From Oleiphilus messinensis (GTDB taxonomy: Bacteria > Pseudomonadota > Gammaproteobacteria > Pseudomonadales > Oleiphilaceae): a DNA stretch of 64,000 nucleotides. The notes under the pieces were generated by a model. The model was not told where the DNA came from. It ran no database searches and saw only the letters and a list, made by a program, of their open reading frames with translations. A program made the translations under genes and the position numbers. The DNA lies in the NCBI RefSeq assembly GCF_002162375.1, contig NZ_CP021425.1, positions 2,415,501 to 2,479,500 on the forward strand. The letters are read 5' to 3'. Positions 1 through 7,858 of the stretch are shown piece after piece. Numbering within the stretch: the stretch's first letter is position 1; every line of letters starts with the position of its first letter.

Positions 1-1
1 T

Positions 2-646
2 GAGTGCTTTGATATCAGTCATAGCCATGGTGAATCGACAGTGGCCTCCTGTGTCGTCTTTGGTGTGTCCGGAGCATTGAAAAATGATTATCGTCAGTAC
101 AACATCGAAGATATTACCGCTGGCGACGACTATGCCGCGATGGAACAGGTATTGCAGAAGCGGTATGGCAAACTGCGTAATCAGCCGGAAAAGATGCCGG
201 ATGTGATTCTAATAGATGGGGGTAAAGGCCAGCTCAATATTGCATTGCAGGTTTTTGAGCAGTTGCAGATTGAGGGGGTGTTACTGCTGGGGGTCGCCAA
301 AGGGGTGACTCGAAAGCCTGGGCTGGAAGTTATTATCAATGGTGATACGGGAGCAGAGGTTGTGCTTGCCTCCGACTCGCCGGGATTGCACTTGATTCAG
401 CAGATTCGGGATGAGGCCCACCGCTATGCAATTATGGGTCACCGGCAGCGCAGAGATAAAAAGCGCAGACGCTCTGTTCTGGAGGACATTGAAGGTATCG
501 GCCCAAAGCGTCGCCGAACTTTGATCCAATACTTTGGCGGGTTGCAGGAAATAAATAAGGCCAGTGTAGAAGAAATTGCTAAAGCACCCGGAATCAGTCA
601 GAATCTTGCGCGAATAATCTACGACGAGCTCCACAGGGATCAATAA
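2..646 (+). CDS. uvrC: UvrABC excinuclease subunit C, C-terminal part
   Basis: This is the last 214 codons of UvrC, the nuclease of nucleotide excision repair that makes the 3' and 5' incisions around a lesion bound by UvrB. The frame is open from base 2, so the gene begins outside the window. The RNase H-like endonuclease domain is visible, with candidate metal ligands in ECFDISH (Asp), ILIDGGKGQ (Asp) and RDEAHRYAI (His). The end carries the tandem helix-hairpin-helix DNA-binding domain (about the last 55 residues, [16 protein letters not shown] and [13 protein letters not shown]). An internal GTG at 41 is not the start, because the conserved ECFDISH motif lies upstream of it. The gene precedes pgsA, as in E. 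coli. Confidence 0.96.
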   Translation, partial: ECFDISHSHGESTVASCVVFGVSGALKNDYRQYNIEDITAGDDYAAMEQVLQKRYGKLRNQPEKMPDVILIDGGKGQLNIALQVFEQLQIEGVLLLGVAKGVTRKPGLEVIINGDTGAEVVLASDSPGLHLIQQIRDEAHRYAIMGHRQRRDKKRRRSVLEDIEGIGPKRRRTLIQYFGGLQEINKASVEEIAKAPGISQNLARIIYDELHRDQ

Positions 647-771
647 GGCACCGCGTTCCTTTGTTCCTTTAGCCACTACATTACATGTCATCGGGCGTTA
701 CAATATCGCTACAGGTGAATCTAGGTTCACCTGAGCCCAAGACGAATTCAAATTTAATAGCTGTTTTTACT

Positions 772-1344
772 ATGAATTTACCCAATATCCTCACATTTTC
801 CCGTATTTTAATGATTCCGATTTTTGTACTGGTGTTCTTCATACCTTGGAAATGGAGTTATATTGGTGCTTCAGCACTTTTTGCCTTGGCGGGGGTGACA
901 GACTGGCTTGATGGTTATCTTGCCCGTCGCTGGAATCAGGCGACTGCCTTTGGAGCCTTTCTGGATCCAGTGGCAGACAAGTTGATGGTAGCGGTTGCGT
1001 TAATGGTCTTAGTGCATGACCATGCTTCCATCTGGGTCACGTTGCCATCCGTCGTCATTGTGGGTCGAGAGATCGTGATTTCGGCATTGAGAGAGTGGAT
1101 GGCAGAGATGGGGAAGCGGGCGAGTGTTGCCGTGTCTTACCTTGGTAAGATTAAAACCGCATGCCAGATGATTTCGATTGTGGTTTTGCTGGCGAATGAG
1201 CCGAAAACAGACTATTCGTATTTTGGGCTCGCATTACTCTATGTTGCCGCGGTGCTGACCTTATGGTCTATGATTATCTATATTCGTGCTGCATGGCCTG
1301 ATTTATCACCATTTCGAGCAAAGAATGATCTATCTGAAAAATAA
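772..1344 (+). CDS. pgsA: CDP-diacylglycerol--glycerol-3-phosphate 3-phosphatidyltransferase
   Basis: PgsA transfers a phosphatidyl group from CDP-diacylglycerol to glycerol 3-phosphate, the committed step to phosphatidylglycerol and cardiolipin, in the inner membrane. The 190-residue product has the CDP-alcohol phosphatidyltransferase signature DG-x2-AR-x8-G-x3-D-x3-D (DGYLARR followed by GAFLDPVADK) and about four hydrophobic segments. I chose the ATG at 772 (MNLPNILTFSR), which gives the usual family length and N-terminus. The frame is open 29 codons further upstream from an ATG at 685, but that extension does not resemble the family. No clear ribosome binding site is visible. It follows uvrC and precedes tRNA-Gly and tRNA-Cys, an arrangement shared with enterobacteria. 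Confidence 0.95.
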   Translation: MNLPNILTFSRILMIPIFVLVFFIPWKWSYIGASALFALAGVTDWLDGYLARRWNQATAFGAFLDPVADKLMVAVALMVLVHDHASIWVTLPSVVIVGREIVISALREWMAEMGKRASVAVSYLGKIKTACQMISIVVLLANEPKTDYSYFGLALLYVAAVLTLWSMIIYIRAAWPDLSPFRAKNDLSEK

Positions 1345-1367
1345 GAAAAAAAGTTAAAAATAAACGC

Positions 1368-1395
1368 TTGACTTACAGAAACAAATCAGTAATAT
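1368..1395 (+). promoter_or_regulatory. Sigma70 promoter for the tRNA-Gly/tRNA-Cys transcript
   Basis: TTGACT (1368-1373), a 16-bp spacer and TAATAT (1390-1395) form a strong promoter, followed by a GC-rich discriminator (AAGCGCCC) typical of stringently controlled stable RNA genes. It lies about 160 bp upstream of the tRNA-Gly 5' end. The same -35 and -10 hexamers recur upstream of tRNA-Ala. Confidence 0.75.
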
Positions 1396-1555
1396 AAGCG
1401 CCCACAACGACAGAGCACAGCACAAAGCGCTTCTAGTCAGTTTCACCACAAGTAGCGAAACAATAAGCTACTCAGAGTGAAGCGGTTAAGATGAGTCGCA
1501 GTGTGAAGGTCGAAAGATCAAGCAGATGTCGATTGTTCTTCAAGTTTGAAGATTA

Positions 1556-1631
1556 GCGGGAATAGCTCAGTTGGTAGAGCACAACCTTGCCAAGGTTGGG
1601 GTCGCGAGTTCGAATCTCGTTTCCCGCTCCA
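1556..1631 (+). tRNA. tRNA-Gly (GCC)
   Basis: This is a complete 76-nt cloverleaf. The acceptor stem GCGGGAA pairs with TTCCCGC, the anticodon loop carries GCC, the T-arm contains GTTCGAATC, and CCA is encoded. It is the first tRNA after pgsA, corresponding in context to E. coli glyW. Confidence 0.98.
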
Positions 1632-1699
1632 ATTTTCTCAAAACGGACGTTACAGTCTAGCGAATTCCAGTTTGGTTGGAGTGATTTCGCACAATAAAA

Positions 1700-1773
1700 G
1701 GCGCGGTGGCAGAGTGGTCATGCAGCGGACTGCAACTCCGTGTACGCCGGTTCGATTCCGACCCGCGCCTCCA
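1700..1773 (+). tRNA. tRNA-Cys (GCA)
   Basis: This is a complete 74-nt cloverleaf. GGCGCGG pairs with CCGCGCC, the anticodon is GCA, the T-loop is GTTCGATTC and CCA is encoded. It lies 68 nt after tRNA-Gly and is probably on the same transcript. Context corresponds to E. coli cysT. Confidence 0.98.
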
Positions 1774-2098
1774 TTCTTTTAGATCTATATCAATCATATA
1801 CAAAGCAATCCATCGTGACGCTTTTCAAGTGCGAAAAAAGTGCGAAAATAATCTGAAAATAAATCGTTCCCTCTGGTATCTGGATGGACAATATTGCTCT
1901 CATCCTCGCAAACTTTTCAGCGCGCATTAGCCACGGTTTGGTCGTTTAATCAAGCGATAGCGGTTCCTCAATTATCTCTCATAATATTTAGTTTCAGTCT
2001 AGGTGACAGAATCGCGGCATTATTGTTTGTATAGTGCTGAGTGCTGAGTGCTGAGTGCTGGAAGAGGAGTAGATTGATGGGGTCAGGTAGGGAGAGTG
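1774..2098. other. Non-coding stretch between tRNA-Cys and a predicted sRNA
   Basis: No gene could be supported here. The only clear structure is a short tandem repeat, four units of the 7-mer GTGCTGA (the last ending in G) at 2034-2061. An inversion or deletion scar cannot be judged by reading alone. Confidence 0.6.
2034..2061. repeat. 7-bp tandem repeat, four units
   Basis: Units at 2034-2040, 2041-2047 and 2048-2054 are identical (GTGCTGA), and the fourth (2055-2061) ends in G. The repeat lies outside any supported gene. Confidence 0.9.
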
Positions 2099-2198
2099 AA
2101 AAAAGCTGGCCCAAATGGACCAGCTGAGCTGTGATACACCAGAGGAAATGGGGAATGTACCCATATCTAATGTAGGATTACAGGAGACCAACCCTGTG
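2099..2198 (-). ncRNA. Predicted Fur-controlled small RNA (RyhB/PrrF-like by logic)
   Basis: A promoter covered by a Fur box (2201-2233, minus strand) is followed about 100 nt later by an intrinsic terminator: hairpin AGCTGGTCC-ATTT-GGGCCAGCT (2104-2125) and six U residues (2099-2104). No convincing open reading frame lies between. The predicted transcript starts near 2198 with a small hairpin (ACAGG pairing with CCTGT), then an apparently unpaired stretch with a C/U-rich segment (CCCCATTTCCTC) able to pair with purine-rich ribosome binding sites. This is the architecture of RyhB and PrrF, which repress iron-using proteins when Fur is inactive. I see no sequence identity to the RyhB core, so any relation would be functional. 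Start and end are estimates. Confidence 0.6.
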
Positions 2199-2200
2199 AT

Positions 2201-2233
2201 TCAAATAATAATCATTATCATTTGTTCTTGCAA
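2201..2233 (-). promoter_or_regulatory. Fur box over a sigma70 promoter
   Basis: On the minus strand TTGCAA (2228-2233), a 17-bp spacer and TATTAT (2205-2210) form a promoter. The spacer and -10 are covered by a 19-bp sequence (2201-2219) that matches the classical Fur consensus at 15 of 19 positions when read on the plus strand. Fur with iron would block RNA polymerase here. The plus-strand side has no convincing gene, so the minus-strand sRNA is the likely target. Confidence 0.65.
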
Positions 2234-2503
2234 GTTGTTTTTGTTCACAAAATAAAACTTTCTGCGCTTGGTTTTAAATGCCTGCTTCCGGTAATGGTCG
2301 AATTGTCTACTGGCGTAGTCAGTGTTGGTGGCGAGAACTGTTTTGTGGTTGGTGATCTGAGGGGTGGCGCTGTACTAATAGAGGTGGCGGGTGCGATACG
2401 GTTCTGAGTTGGGGGCTTTAGCAGTTAACGAAATACTTGACTAAACCTACTTATACACAGTATTTTGTACAGTATTGTTTTCTCATGGATGGAGGTGATG
2501 ATT

Positions 2504-2800
2504 ATGGCTGAATTTTTATCGATTGGCGCTGCCGCTTTTCTGCTGGGTGTGGCCGTTTCCACCCTTCGTCGCTGGGAAAAAGAATCACGATTTTTCTTAG
2601 ATTTCCGTGCGCCGGGTGGCCATCGTCGTTACGCGCTTGATAAACTTTTAGCCTTTTGCGGTCAGTCGACTGCTAATGAGCAACGCAGAACGATCTGTTA
2701 TGCACGCGTCTCTTCTCATGATCAGAAAAAAGATTTGCAAACGCAAATTGCGCGATTGCATGGTTCACGTAGTCGTAAAAATCAACGAGCCATCGCCTAG
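2504..2800 (+). pseudogene. tnpA: IS607-family serine recombinase TnpA, truncated
   Basis: TnpA of IS607 elements is a serine recombinase preceded by a MerR-like helix-turn-helix. The product has the HTH (residues about 3-48, LSIGAAAFLLGVAVSTLRRW and PGGHRRY) and the start of the resolvase fold with the active-site motif YARVSS. It then ends after RLHGSRSRKNQ at 98 residues, where full family members run to about 200. Most of the catalytic domain and the long helix are missing, probably through an internal deletion. I chose the ATG at 2504, preceded by GGAGGTGATG, over an upstream TTG. The stop codon overlaps the GTG start of the next gene by one base. Confidence 0.8.
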
Positions 2801-4455
2801 TGGATACGCCAACGAAAACACTCACCTTTGAAACCCGGCTTGATTTGATTCATGAGCAGGATGCGGCATTGTGCCAATATGCCGAGCTGTGGAATCAAGT
2901 GAAGTTTCGTTGGTTTGCTAACTTACAAAAGCCTAAAGCCCAGCAATTGAATCGTACCCAGTTTATGCATGAAATGGGGATGCCGTTCAGCTATCGGGTG
3001 TTTCAAGGCGTACAGCAAAGCATTAAAGGTTTAATCCAGTCTTACCAAACCAATCGAAACAACCGATTGGTGACGCTGGACGTTAAAATCAAACAGCTGG
3101 AGAAGACCCTCAACAAACTCAAGAAGCGCTGTGATCATGTTGCAGAGAAAGGCTGCCCGCAACAGGCGAAACAACTTCGCAACAGGCTACGACAGAAGGC
3201 AGCGAAACTGCATCGTTGGCAGCAAAAGCAGGCCGCCTTGGTGGCCGAAAAACAGGAAAACAAAACACCGATTTGTTTTGGTGGTCGAAAGCTGCTGAAA
3301 GAGCGTCAAGCGTTAGAAACGGGTTCGGCCATTGAAGGCTGGAAACAACGCTGGCACGAAGCACGACACCGCGAATTTCTATTAGTGGGTTCTCATGATG
3401 AATCCTGGGGCTGTCAAAATGCCCAGCTATCGCCCAGTGAGCAAGAAGATGCTTACCAGCTAAAACTCCTGGTGCCCCATCAATTACGCGCCACGTTCGG
3501 CACGACCATTAACATTGATCACCTGCAATTCAAGCATGGTAAGGCGGCGATTGCCCAAGCCGTTTGGCAGAATCAGGTTAAAAAACACGATAAATCAATC
3601 AAAGGGCAACCCCTGAGTTTTCGATTTAAGCGAGACAAAAAAGGTTGGCGGTTACTCGTTAGCGTGGAAGTGGCAGGACCAACAGAGCAAGCAGAGTGGA
3701 TCGGTGATGACCAAGGTGTCATCGGTGTGGATGTCAACCCGGATCACTTAGCGGTCGTCGAGCTGGATCGAAACGGTAACCCACTGCAACACCGAACGTT
3801 TGACTTACCGTTACACTATAAGAATGATGCTCAACGAGCGGCCATTATTGGGGATACCGTACGAGACCTGATGGACTTTGCCGCACAGCAAAGTAAAGCG
3901 GTGGTGATCGAAAAGCTGGATTTTCAGCAAAAGAAACGGCAATACCAAAAGCAGGATCATCCTCAGTATGCCCGCATGTTGAATGCCTTTGCTTACGGTA
4001 AGATCAAGGATTTGATTGAAACGCAAAGCATAAAACGCGGCATACGCCTTTATCACATCAATCCTGCTTATACCTCATTACTGGGGCGGATGAAGTATCG
4101 CGATCGACACGGTTTTTCAGATCACCATGGGGCCGCGTTAGTGATTGGTCGTCGGCATTATGGCTTTAAAGAAAAGCCGCCAAAACAACTCATTGGTGTT
4201 AACGCGAAGGGTACCGTTAAGACCGAGCATCCGCCTGTAAGGATGGCGCTCGGGGATTATCAGTATTACAACAAACTTCAGCGTTGGTACCAACCACTCG
4301 AAAAGTCATTAGATTTTCTGAGTGGCTGGCGTCACTTTCGTCGTGTGAATCGGGTTAGTTACTCCGTCGAGGCTCGCCTTGATGGTAGACCGGGCATGAG
4401 TCCCGACTTGATTCAGGAAAGCGCTACCCTGCTTTCCGCGCACCCTGTGCTGTAG
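2800..4455 (+). CDS. tnpB: TnpB-related RuvC-fold protein of IS200/IS605/IS607 type
   Basis: TnpB proteins are RNA-guided nucleases of IS200/IS605 and IS607 elements. This 551-residue member has a long helical basic N-terminal half and a split RuvC domain. Candidate catalytic acids are Asp311 (VIGVDVNPDHLAVV), Glu371 (AVVIEKLDF) and Asp441 (GFSDHHGAALVIGRR). The CxxC zinc-ribbon found between the last two motifs in most TnpBs is absent; the segment reads INPAYTSLLGRMKYRDRHG, as in the group usually labelled TnpB-related accessory proteins. The gene starts with GTG, translationally coupled to the truncated tnpA. It is longer than typical TnpB (about 400 residues). Nuclease activity is plausible but not shown. 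Confidence 0.85.
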   Translation: MDTPTKTLTFETRLDLIHEQDAALCQYAELWNQVKFRWFANLQKPKAQQLNRTQFMHEMGMPFSYRVFQGVQQSIKGLIQSYQTNRNNRLVTLDVKIKQLEKTLNKLKKRCDHVAEKGCPQQAKQLRNRLRQKAAKLHRWQQKQAALVAEKQENKTPICFGGRKLLKERQALETGSAIEGWKQRWHEARHREFLLVGSHDESWGCQNAQLSPSEQEDAYQLKLLVPHQLRATFGTTINIDHLQFKHGKAAIAQAVWQNQVKKHDKSIKGQPLSFRFKRDKKGWRLLVSVEVAGPTEQAEWIGDDQGVIGVDVNPDHLAVVELDRNGNPLQHRTFDLPLHYKNDAQRAAIIGDTVRDLMDFAAQQSKAVVIEKLDFQQKKRQYQKQDHPQYARMLNAFAYGKIKDLIETQSIKRGIRLYHINPAYTSLLGRMKYRDRHGFSDHHGAALVIGRRHYGFKEKPPKQLIGVNAKGTVKTEHPPVRMALGDYQYYNKLQRWYQPLEKSLDFLSGWRHFRRVNRVSYSVEARLDGRPGMSPDLIQESATLLSAHPVL

Positions 4456-4507
4456 GGATAGGCTCGTTTAAACCATGAGTAGGTTTAAGCAGGTTTATGA
4501 AAACGGT

Positions 4508-4544
4508 GAGGCACGACACTCGAGCAGGTGAGATATCGTGCCTC
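4508..4544 (-). terminator. Terminator-like hairpin downstream of nirBD
   Basis: A perfect 9-bp stem (GAGGCACGA with TCGTGCCTC) lies about 12 bp beyond the nirD stop codon and is followed on the minus strand by a short T run. It probably ends the nirBD transcript. Confidence 0.6.
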
Positions 4545-4555
4545 GGGGGAACGGT

Positions 4556-4882
4556 TTAGCTGGCGATCAAGACACGGTCATTTTCGACCTTTACGGTGTA
4601 AGTCGGGATACTTACATCGCTTTCTTCAAGACATGTGCCGCTATCAAGGCAATAATGCTGCTTGTATAAGGGAGACGCAACCGTAAGTTTGCCTTGTACA
4701 TCGCTAATCAGGCCGCGGGAAAGTACATTTGCTTTTCCGATTGGGTCATAGTTTCCCACCGCATACAGGCAGTCCGCTGATGAGGGCCTGAATATCGCGA
4801 CCTGTTCTCCATTTACGAGTGCGCATATACCGGTATCGGGAGAGATATCATCCAGTCCACATACGTCTAACCAATTGCTCAT
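4556..4882 (-). CDS. nirD: Nitrite reductase (NADH) small subunit
   Basis: NirD is the small subunit of the cytoplasmic NAD(P)H-dependent nitrite reductase that makes ammonium. The 108-residue product has the Rieske-like fold of the family but not the Cys/His iron-sulfur ligands, as is normal for NirD. Visible motifs are ALVNGEQVAIFR, GNYDPIGKANVLSRGLI and SPLYKQHYCLDSGTCLE. It lies 27 bp downstream of nirB in the same direction, so the two genes form one operon. No nitrate reductase or nitrite transporter gene is adjacent. Confidence 0.95.
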   Translation of the reverse strand: MSNWLDVCGLDDISPDTGICALVNGEQVAIFRPSSADCLYAVGNYDPIGKANVLSRGLISDVQGKLTVASPLYKQHYCLDSGTCLEESDVSIPTYTVKVENDRVLIAS

Positions 4883-4909
4883 TTCTATCTCCTAACTACA
4901 CAGTTTACG

Positions 4910-7480
4910 TTACACTACGGCGATCAATTGATCTTCGGTGATGCTTTCAAGGGATTTTGCAGATTCCTTCTCTGCCTCTGTTGCAGGGCGAATCTGGCCA
5001 CGCTCTTTCACAAAAATGACATTGTTATCTTTGTCGTCGGCATTCACAAAGTGCTTGAAGCGTTTCAGTTTTTCCGGACTCTCGATGGTTGTCTTCCATT
5101 CGCACTGATAGTTGCCAATGTTCTCGGCCATTTGTGCTTCAAGTTCTGCGCCCAGGCCGAGTTTGTCTTCAACGACCACTTCTTTCAGGTAGTCCAGTCC
5201 ACCTTCCATGTTGTCCATCCAAACGCTGGTACGTTGCAGTCGATCTGCCGTTTTGATGTAGAACATCAGGAAGCGGTCAACGTATTTGATCAAGGTTGCT
5301 TTATCGAGCCCTGTTGCCAGAATATCTGCATGTCGGGGTTTCATGCCGCCATTTCCGCATACGTACAGTGCCCAGCCGTTCTCGGTAGCAATGACGCCGA
5401 CATCCTTGCTTTGTGCTTCAGCACATTCCCGCGTACAACCTGATACGGCGAACTTCAGTTTGTGAGGGGAGCGTAGACCTTTGTATCGGTCTTCAATTTC
5501 AATCGCAAGTCCAACACTGTCGTCCACGCCATAACGACACCAGGTTGAGCCGACACAGGATTTTACAGTACGGACTGATTTGCCGTATGCATGGCCTGTT
5601 TCGAATCCGGCATCCACCAGCAAGCGCCAGATTTCCGGTAGTTGGTGTAGTTGTGCACCAAACAGGTCGATGCGCTGTCCGCCTGTGATTTTTGTGTACA
5701 GGCCGTACTTTTGTGCGATCTCACCCAGAACAATTAATTTTTCAGGGGTAATCTCGCCCCCGGCAACCCGCGGAACGATAGAGTAGGTTCCATCTTTTTG
5801 CATGTTGCCCAGGTAAATGTCGTTGGTATCCTGAAGGCCGATATGGTTGTCTTCAAGGATATAGTCATTCCAGCAGGATGCCAGAATAGAGCCTACGGCG
5901 GGTTTGCAGATTTCACAGCCGTGGCCTTTTCCGTGTTTGCTAAGCAGGTCTTTAAACGAGCGGATGTTTTCCACGCGGACAATGTTGTACAGATCCTGGC
6001 GGGTGTATGGGAAGTGTTCGCAAATGTCGGTATTGACTTCCACACCCAGTTTTGCCAATTCACTATTCATTACCTGCGTAACCAGTGCGGTACAGCCACC
6101 GCAACCTGTGCCTGCTTTCGTAGCGGCTTTAACATCGCCTATCGTCTGTGCACCGTCTTGAACACTGCAACAGATTGCGCCTTTGCTCACGTCATAGCAG
6201 GAGCAGATTTGTGCTGTATCTGGCAGGGCATCCGGGCCGAGTAATGGTTTGCTGGCACCATCCAGTGCAGGCAGGATTAATGCTTCAGGGTTGTCCGGAA
6301 GTTCGATTTGGTTCAGTGCCATTTGTAGCAGGTTGCCATAATCTTCGGCTTCGCCCACCATGATTGCACCCAACAACAGCTTTTTGTCTGCGCTGACGAC
6401 AAGTTTCTTGTAAACCTGGTTAACTTCATCTGTGTAGGCATAGCTTAACGCGCCTTCAGAACGGCCATGGCAATCACCAATCGAGGCAACATCAACACCC
6501 ATCAGCTTCAACTTGGTGCTCATGTCGGCGCCGTCAAAGGTATCTTCACCTTTACCGGTGATGTGTTGAGCGGCAACTTTGGCCATATGGTAGCCTGGTG
6601 CGACCAGGCCATAGATCATGCCGCCCCAGAGTGCACATTCGCCAATGGCATAAACGTCCGGGTCGGAGGTTTGGCAGTGGTTGTTAATGACCACACCGCC
6701 ACGTGGTCCCATATCAAGTTCGCTTTCGCGGGCGATACCGTCTTGTGGACGAATGCCCGCACTAAAAAGGATGAGATCAGTTTCTAGTGACTCACCATCT
6801 GCGAACTCCATTTTGTGGAGACATTGATCACCATCGGTGATGTTCTGGGTGTTTTTGGAGGTGTGTACTCTTACCCCCAATTCTTCAATCTTCTTCTTCA
6901 GCAGAGCGCCGCCGGCGTCATCTACTTGCACGGCCATCAAGCGAGGTGCGAATTCAACAACATGTGTCTCAAGGCCCAGATCTTTGAGTGCTTTTGCGGC
7001 TTCGAGACCAAGCAGGCCACCACCGACAACGACACCGACTTTTGAGTTTTTAGCACCGGCTGTAATATTTTCAAGGTCTTCAATGGTTCGGTAAACAAGA
7101 CAGTTTTCACGCTCGTGCCCGGGTACTGGAGGAACAAATGGATAAGAACCTGTTGCCAGAACCAGTTTGTCGTACTGAACTTCTTCGCCTGTCTGGGTCG
7201 TGATTACTTTGTTTGTCCGGTCAACTTGAGTCGCTTTGGTGTTCAGTTTAATGTCGATACTGTTGGTCTCGAAAAAGCCTTCACTCACCAGGCTCAAATC
7301 TTCAGCAGTCTTGCCGGAGAAGTAGGATGACAAATAGACGCGGTCATATGCCGGTCTGGGCTCTTCACATAAAACAGTAACGTTATAGTTGGTATGTTCA
7401 CCCAGCTCGACCAGGCTTTCCAAAAATTTATGGCCCACCATGCCATTACCAATCACTACTAGGTTCTGTTTAGTTGTCAT
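4910..7480 (-). CDS. nirB: Nitrite reductase (NADH) large subunit
   Basis: NirB reduces nitrite to ammonium with NAD(P)H through FAD, an iron-sulfur centre and siroheme. The 856-residue protein has an N-terminal FAD/NAD(P) pyridine-nucleotide oxidoreductase domain (VVIGNGMVGHKFLE at the start and VGVVVGGGLLGLEAA for the second dinucleotide site). A BFD-like [2Fe-2S] domain follows (CSCYDVSKG and GTGCGGCTALV). The C-terminal half is the sulfite/nitrite reductase type, with siroheme-[4Fe-4S] cysteines in CVGSTWCRYG and SGCTRECAEA. Length and domain order match the family. The upstream region carries a sigma54 promoter and NtrC-type sites, so it is probably an assimilatory enzyme induced by nitrogen limitation. 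Confidence 0.97.
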   Translation of the reverse strand: MTTKQNLVVIGNGMVGHKFLESLVELGEHTNYNVTVLCEEPRPAYDRVYLSSYFSGKTAEDLSLVSEGFFETNSIDIKLNTKATQVDRTNKVITTQTGEEVQYDKLVLATGSYPFVPPVPGHERENCLVYRTIEDLENITAGAKNSKVGVVVGGGLLGLEAAKALKDLGLETHVVEFAPRLMAVQVDDAGGALLKKKIEELGVRVHTSKNTQNITDGDQCLHKMEFADGESLETDLILFSAGIRPQDGIARESELDMGPRGGVVINNHCQTSDPDVYAIGECALWGGMIYGLVAPGYHMAKVAAQHITGKGEDTFDGADMSTKLKLMGVDVASIGDCHGRSEGALSYAYTDEVNQVYKKLVVSADKKLLLGAIMVGEAEDYGNLLQMALNQIELPDNPEALILPALDGASKPLLGPDALPDTAQICSCYDVSKGAICCSVQDGAQTIGDVKAATKAGTGCGGCTALVTQVMNSELAKLGVEVNTDICEHFPYTRQDLYNIVRVENIRSFKDLLSKHGKGHGCEICKPAVGSILASCWNDYILEDNHIGLQDTNDIYLGNMQKDGTYSIVPRVAGGEITPEKLIVLGEIAQKYGLYTKITGGQRIDLFGAQLHQLPEIWRLLVDAGFETGHAYGKSVRTVKSCVGSTWCRYGVDDSVGLAIEIEDRYKGLRSPHKLKFAVSGCTRECAEAQSKDVGVIATENGWALYVCGNGGMKPRHADILATGLDKATLIKYVDRFLMFYIKTADRLQRTSVWMDNMEGGLDYLKEVVVEDKLGLGAELEAQMAENIGNYQCEWKTTIESPEKLKRFKHFVNADDKDNNVIFVKERGQIRPATEAEKESAKSLESITEDQLIAVV

Positions 7481-7537
7481 ATCTTATCTCCAAAGCATTT
7501 GCGGTCAGGACAAGGTGCCGCGATTGATAACACCTAA

Positions 7538-7554
7538 AGCAAATAGGGGGCCAA
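7538..7554 (-). promoter_or_regulatory. Sigma54 promoter of nirBD
   Basis: The minus strand reads TTGGCCCCCTATTTGCT. It has the invariant GG and GC elements exactly ten bases apart and fits the YTGGCAC-N5-TTGCW consensus with a change at only one position of the -24 element. Transcription should start near 7527, about 45 bp before the nirB start codon. Confidence 0.7.
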
Positions 7555-7636
7555 CTTTTTAAGTTACTGATATAAAAGGGCTAATTGTATTTTTGTTATT
7601 TAAAAATAGAATATTAATGTTTGATGTCAGGGCGTG

Positions 7637-7653
7637 TGCACGGATATGGTGCG
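7637..7653 (-). promoter_or_regulatory. NtrC-type enhancer site, promoter-proximal
   Basis: TGCACGGATATGGTGCG matches the NtrC consensus TGCAC-N5-TGGTGCA at all but the last base. It lies about 110-125 bp upstream of the predicted sigma54 start, the usual distance for an enhancer. Confidence 0.65.
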
Positions 7654-7721
7654 TATCACTAAGAGTTGTGTGAACTGTTTTAGTGATTGGGTTGAATTGG
7701 TGCAAAGCTGTTTTTGGTGTG

Positions 7722-7738
7722 TGACCATAAATGGTGCG
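7722..7738 (-). promoter_or_regulatory. NtrC-type enhancer site, distal and weaker
   Basis: TGACCATAAATGGTGCG keeps the right half site of the NtrC consensus and part of the left half. It lies 85 bp, about eight helical turns, from the proximal site, so the pair sits on the same DNA face. Confidence 0.5.
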
Positions 7739-7785
7739 TAACAAGGCGATTAACAATTTCAGAGGGAAATAGATACGGTTAGTTG

Positions 7786-7814
7786 TTGATTTTGAGAAAA
7801 AAGGGAATTACAAT
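7786..7814 (+). promoter_or_regulatory. Sigma70 promoter of tRNA-Leu
   Basis: TTGATT (7786-7791), a 17-bp spacer and TACAAT (7809-7814) precede a GC-rich discriminator (CTCGCCTCGC), 45 bp upstream of tRNA-Leu. The gene therefore has its own promoter despite its separation from tRNA-Gly and tRNA-Cys. Confidence 0.7.
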
Positions 7815-7858
7815 CTCGCCTCGCTTTTGGGAGATCCCCAACAAGCTCGCCCTCCTTA

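Larger units (their letters stand above)
2442..4487. mobile_element. IS607-type element, decayed, with tnpB-related gene
   Basis: The unit holds a truncated MerR-HTH/serine recombinase gene and a large TnpB-related gene. The sequences outside them carry an inverted 10-mer, TAAACCTACT at 2442-2451 and AGTAGGTTTA at 4478-4487, which I take as approximate ends. IS607 elements normally have no long terminal repeats and make no target duplication, so the exact boundaries are uncertain. Because tnpA is truncated the element is probably immobile unless helped in trans. Confidence 0.6.

Noticed and set aside
1994-2191. Minus-strand open frame of 65 codons overlapping the predicted sRNA
   Set aside because: It runs across the terminator hairpin and the 7-bp repeats, and its Ser-rich product resembles translated non-coding DNA.
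2222-2407. Plus-strand open frame of 61 codons just after the Fur box
   Set aside because: No ribosome binding site, no recognisable domain, and the promoter in the Fur box points to the other strand.
4928-6787. Several plus-strand open frames of up to 171 codons antisense to nirB
   Set aside because: nirB is an unambiguous full-length gene here; the antisense frames have no family resemblance and follow from its codon usage.
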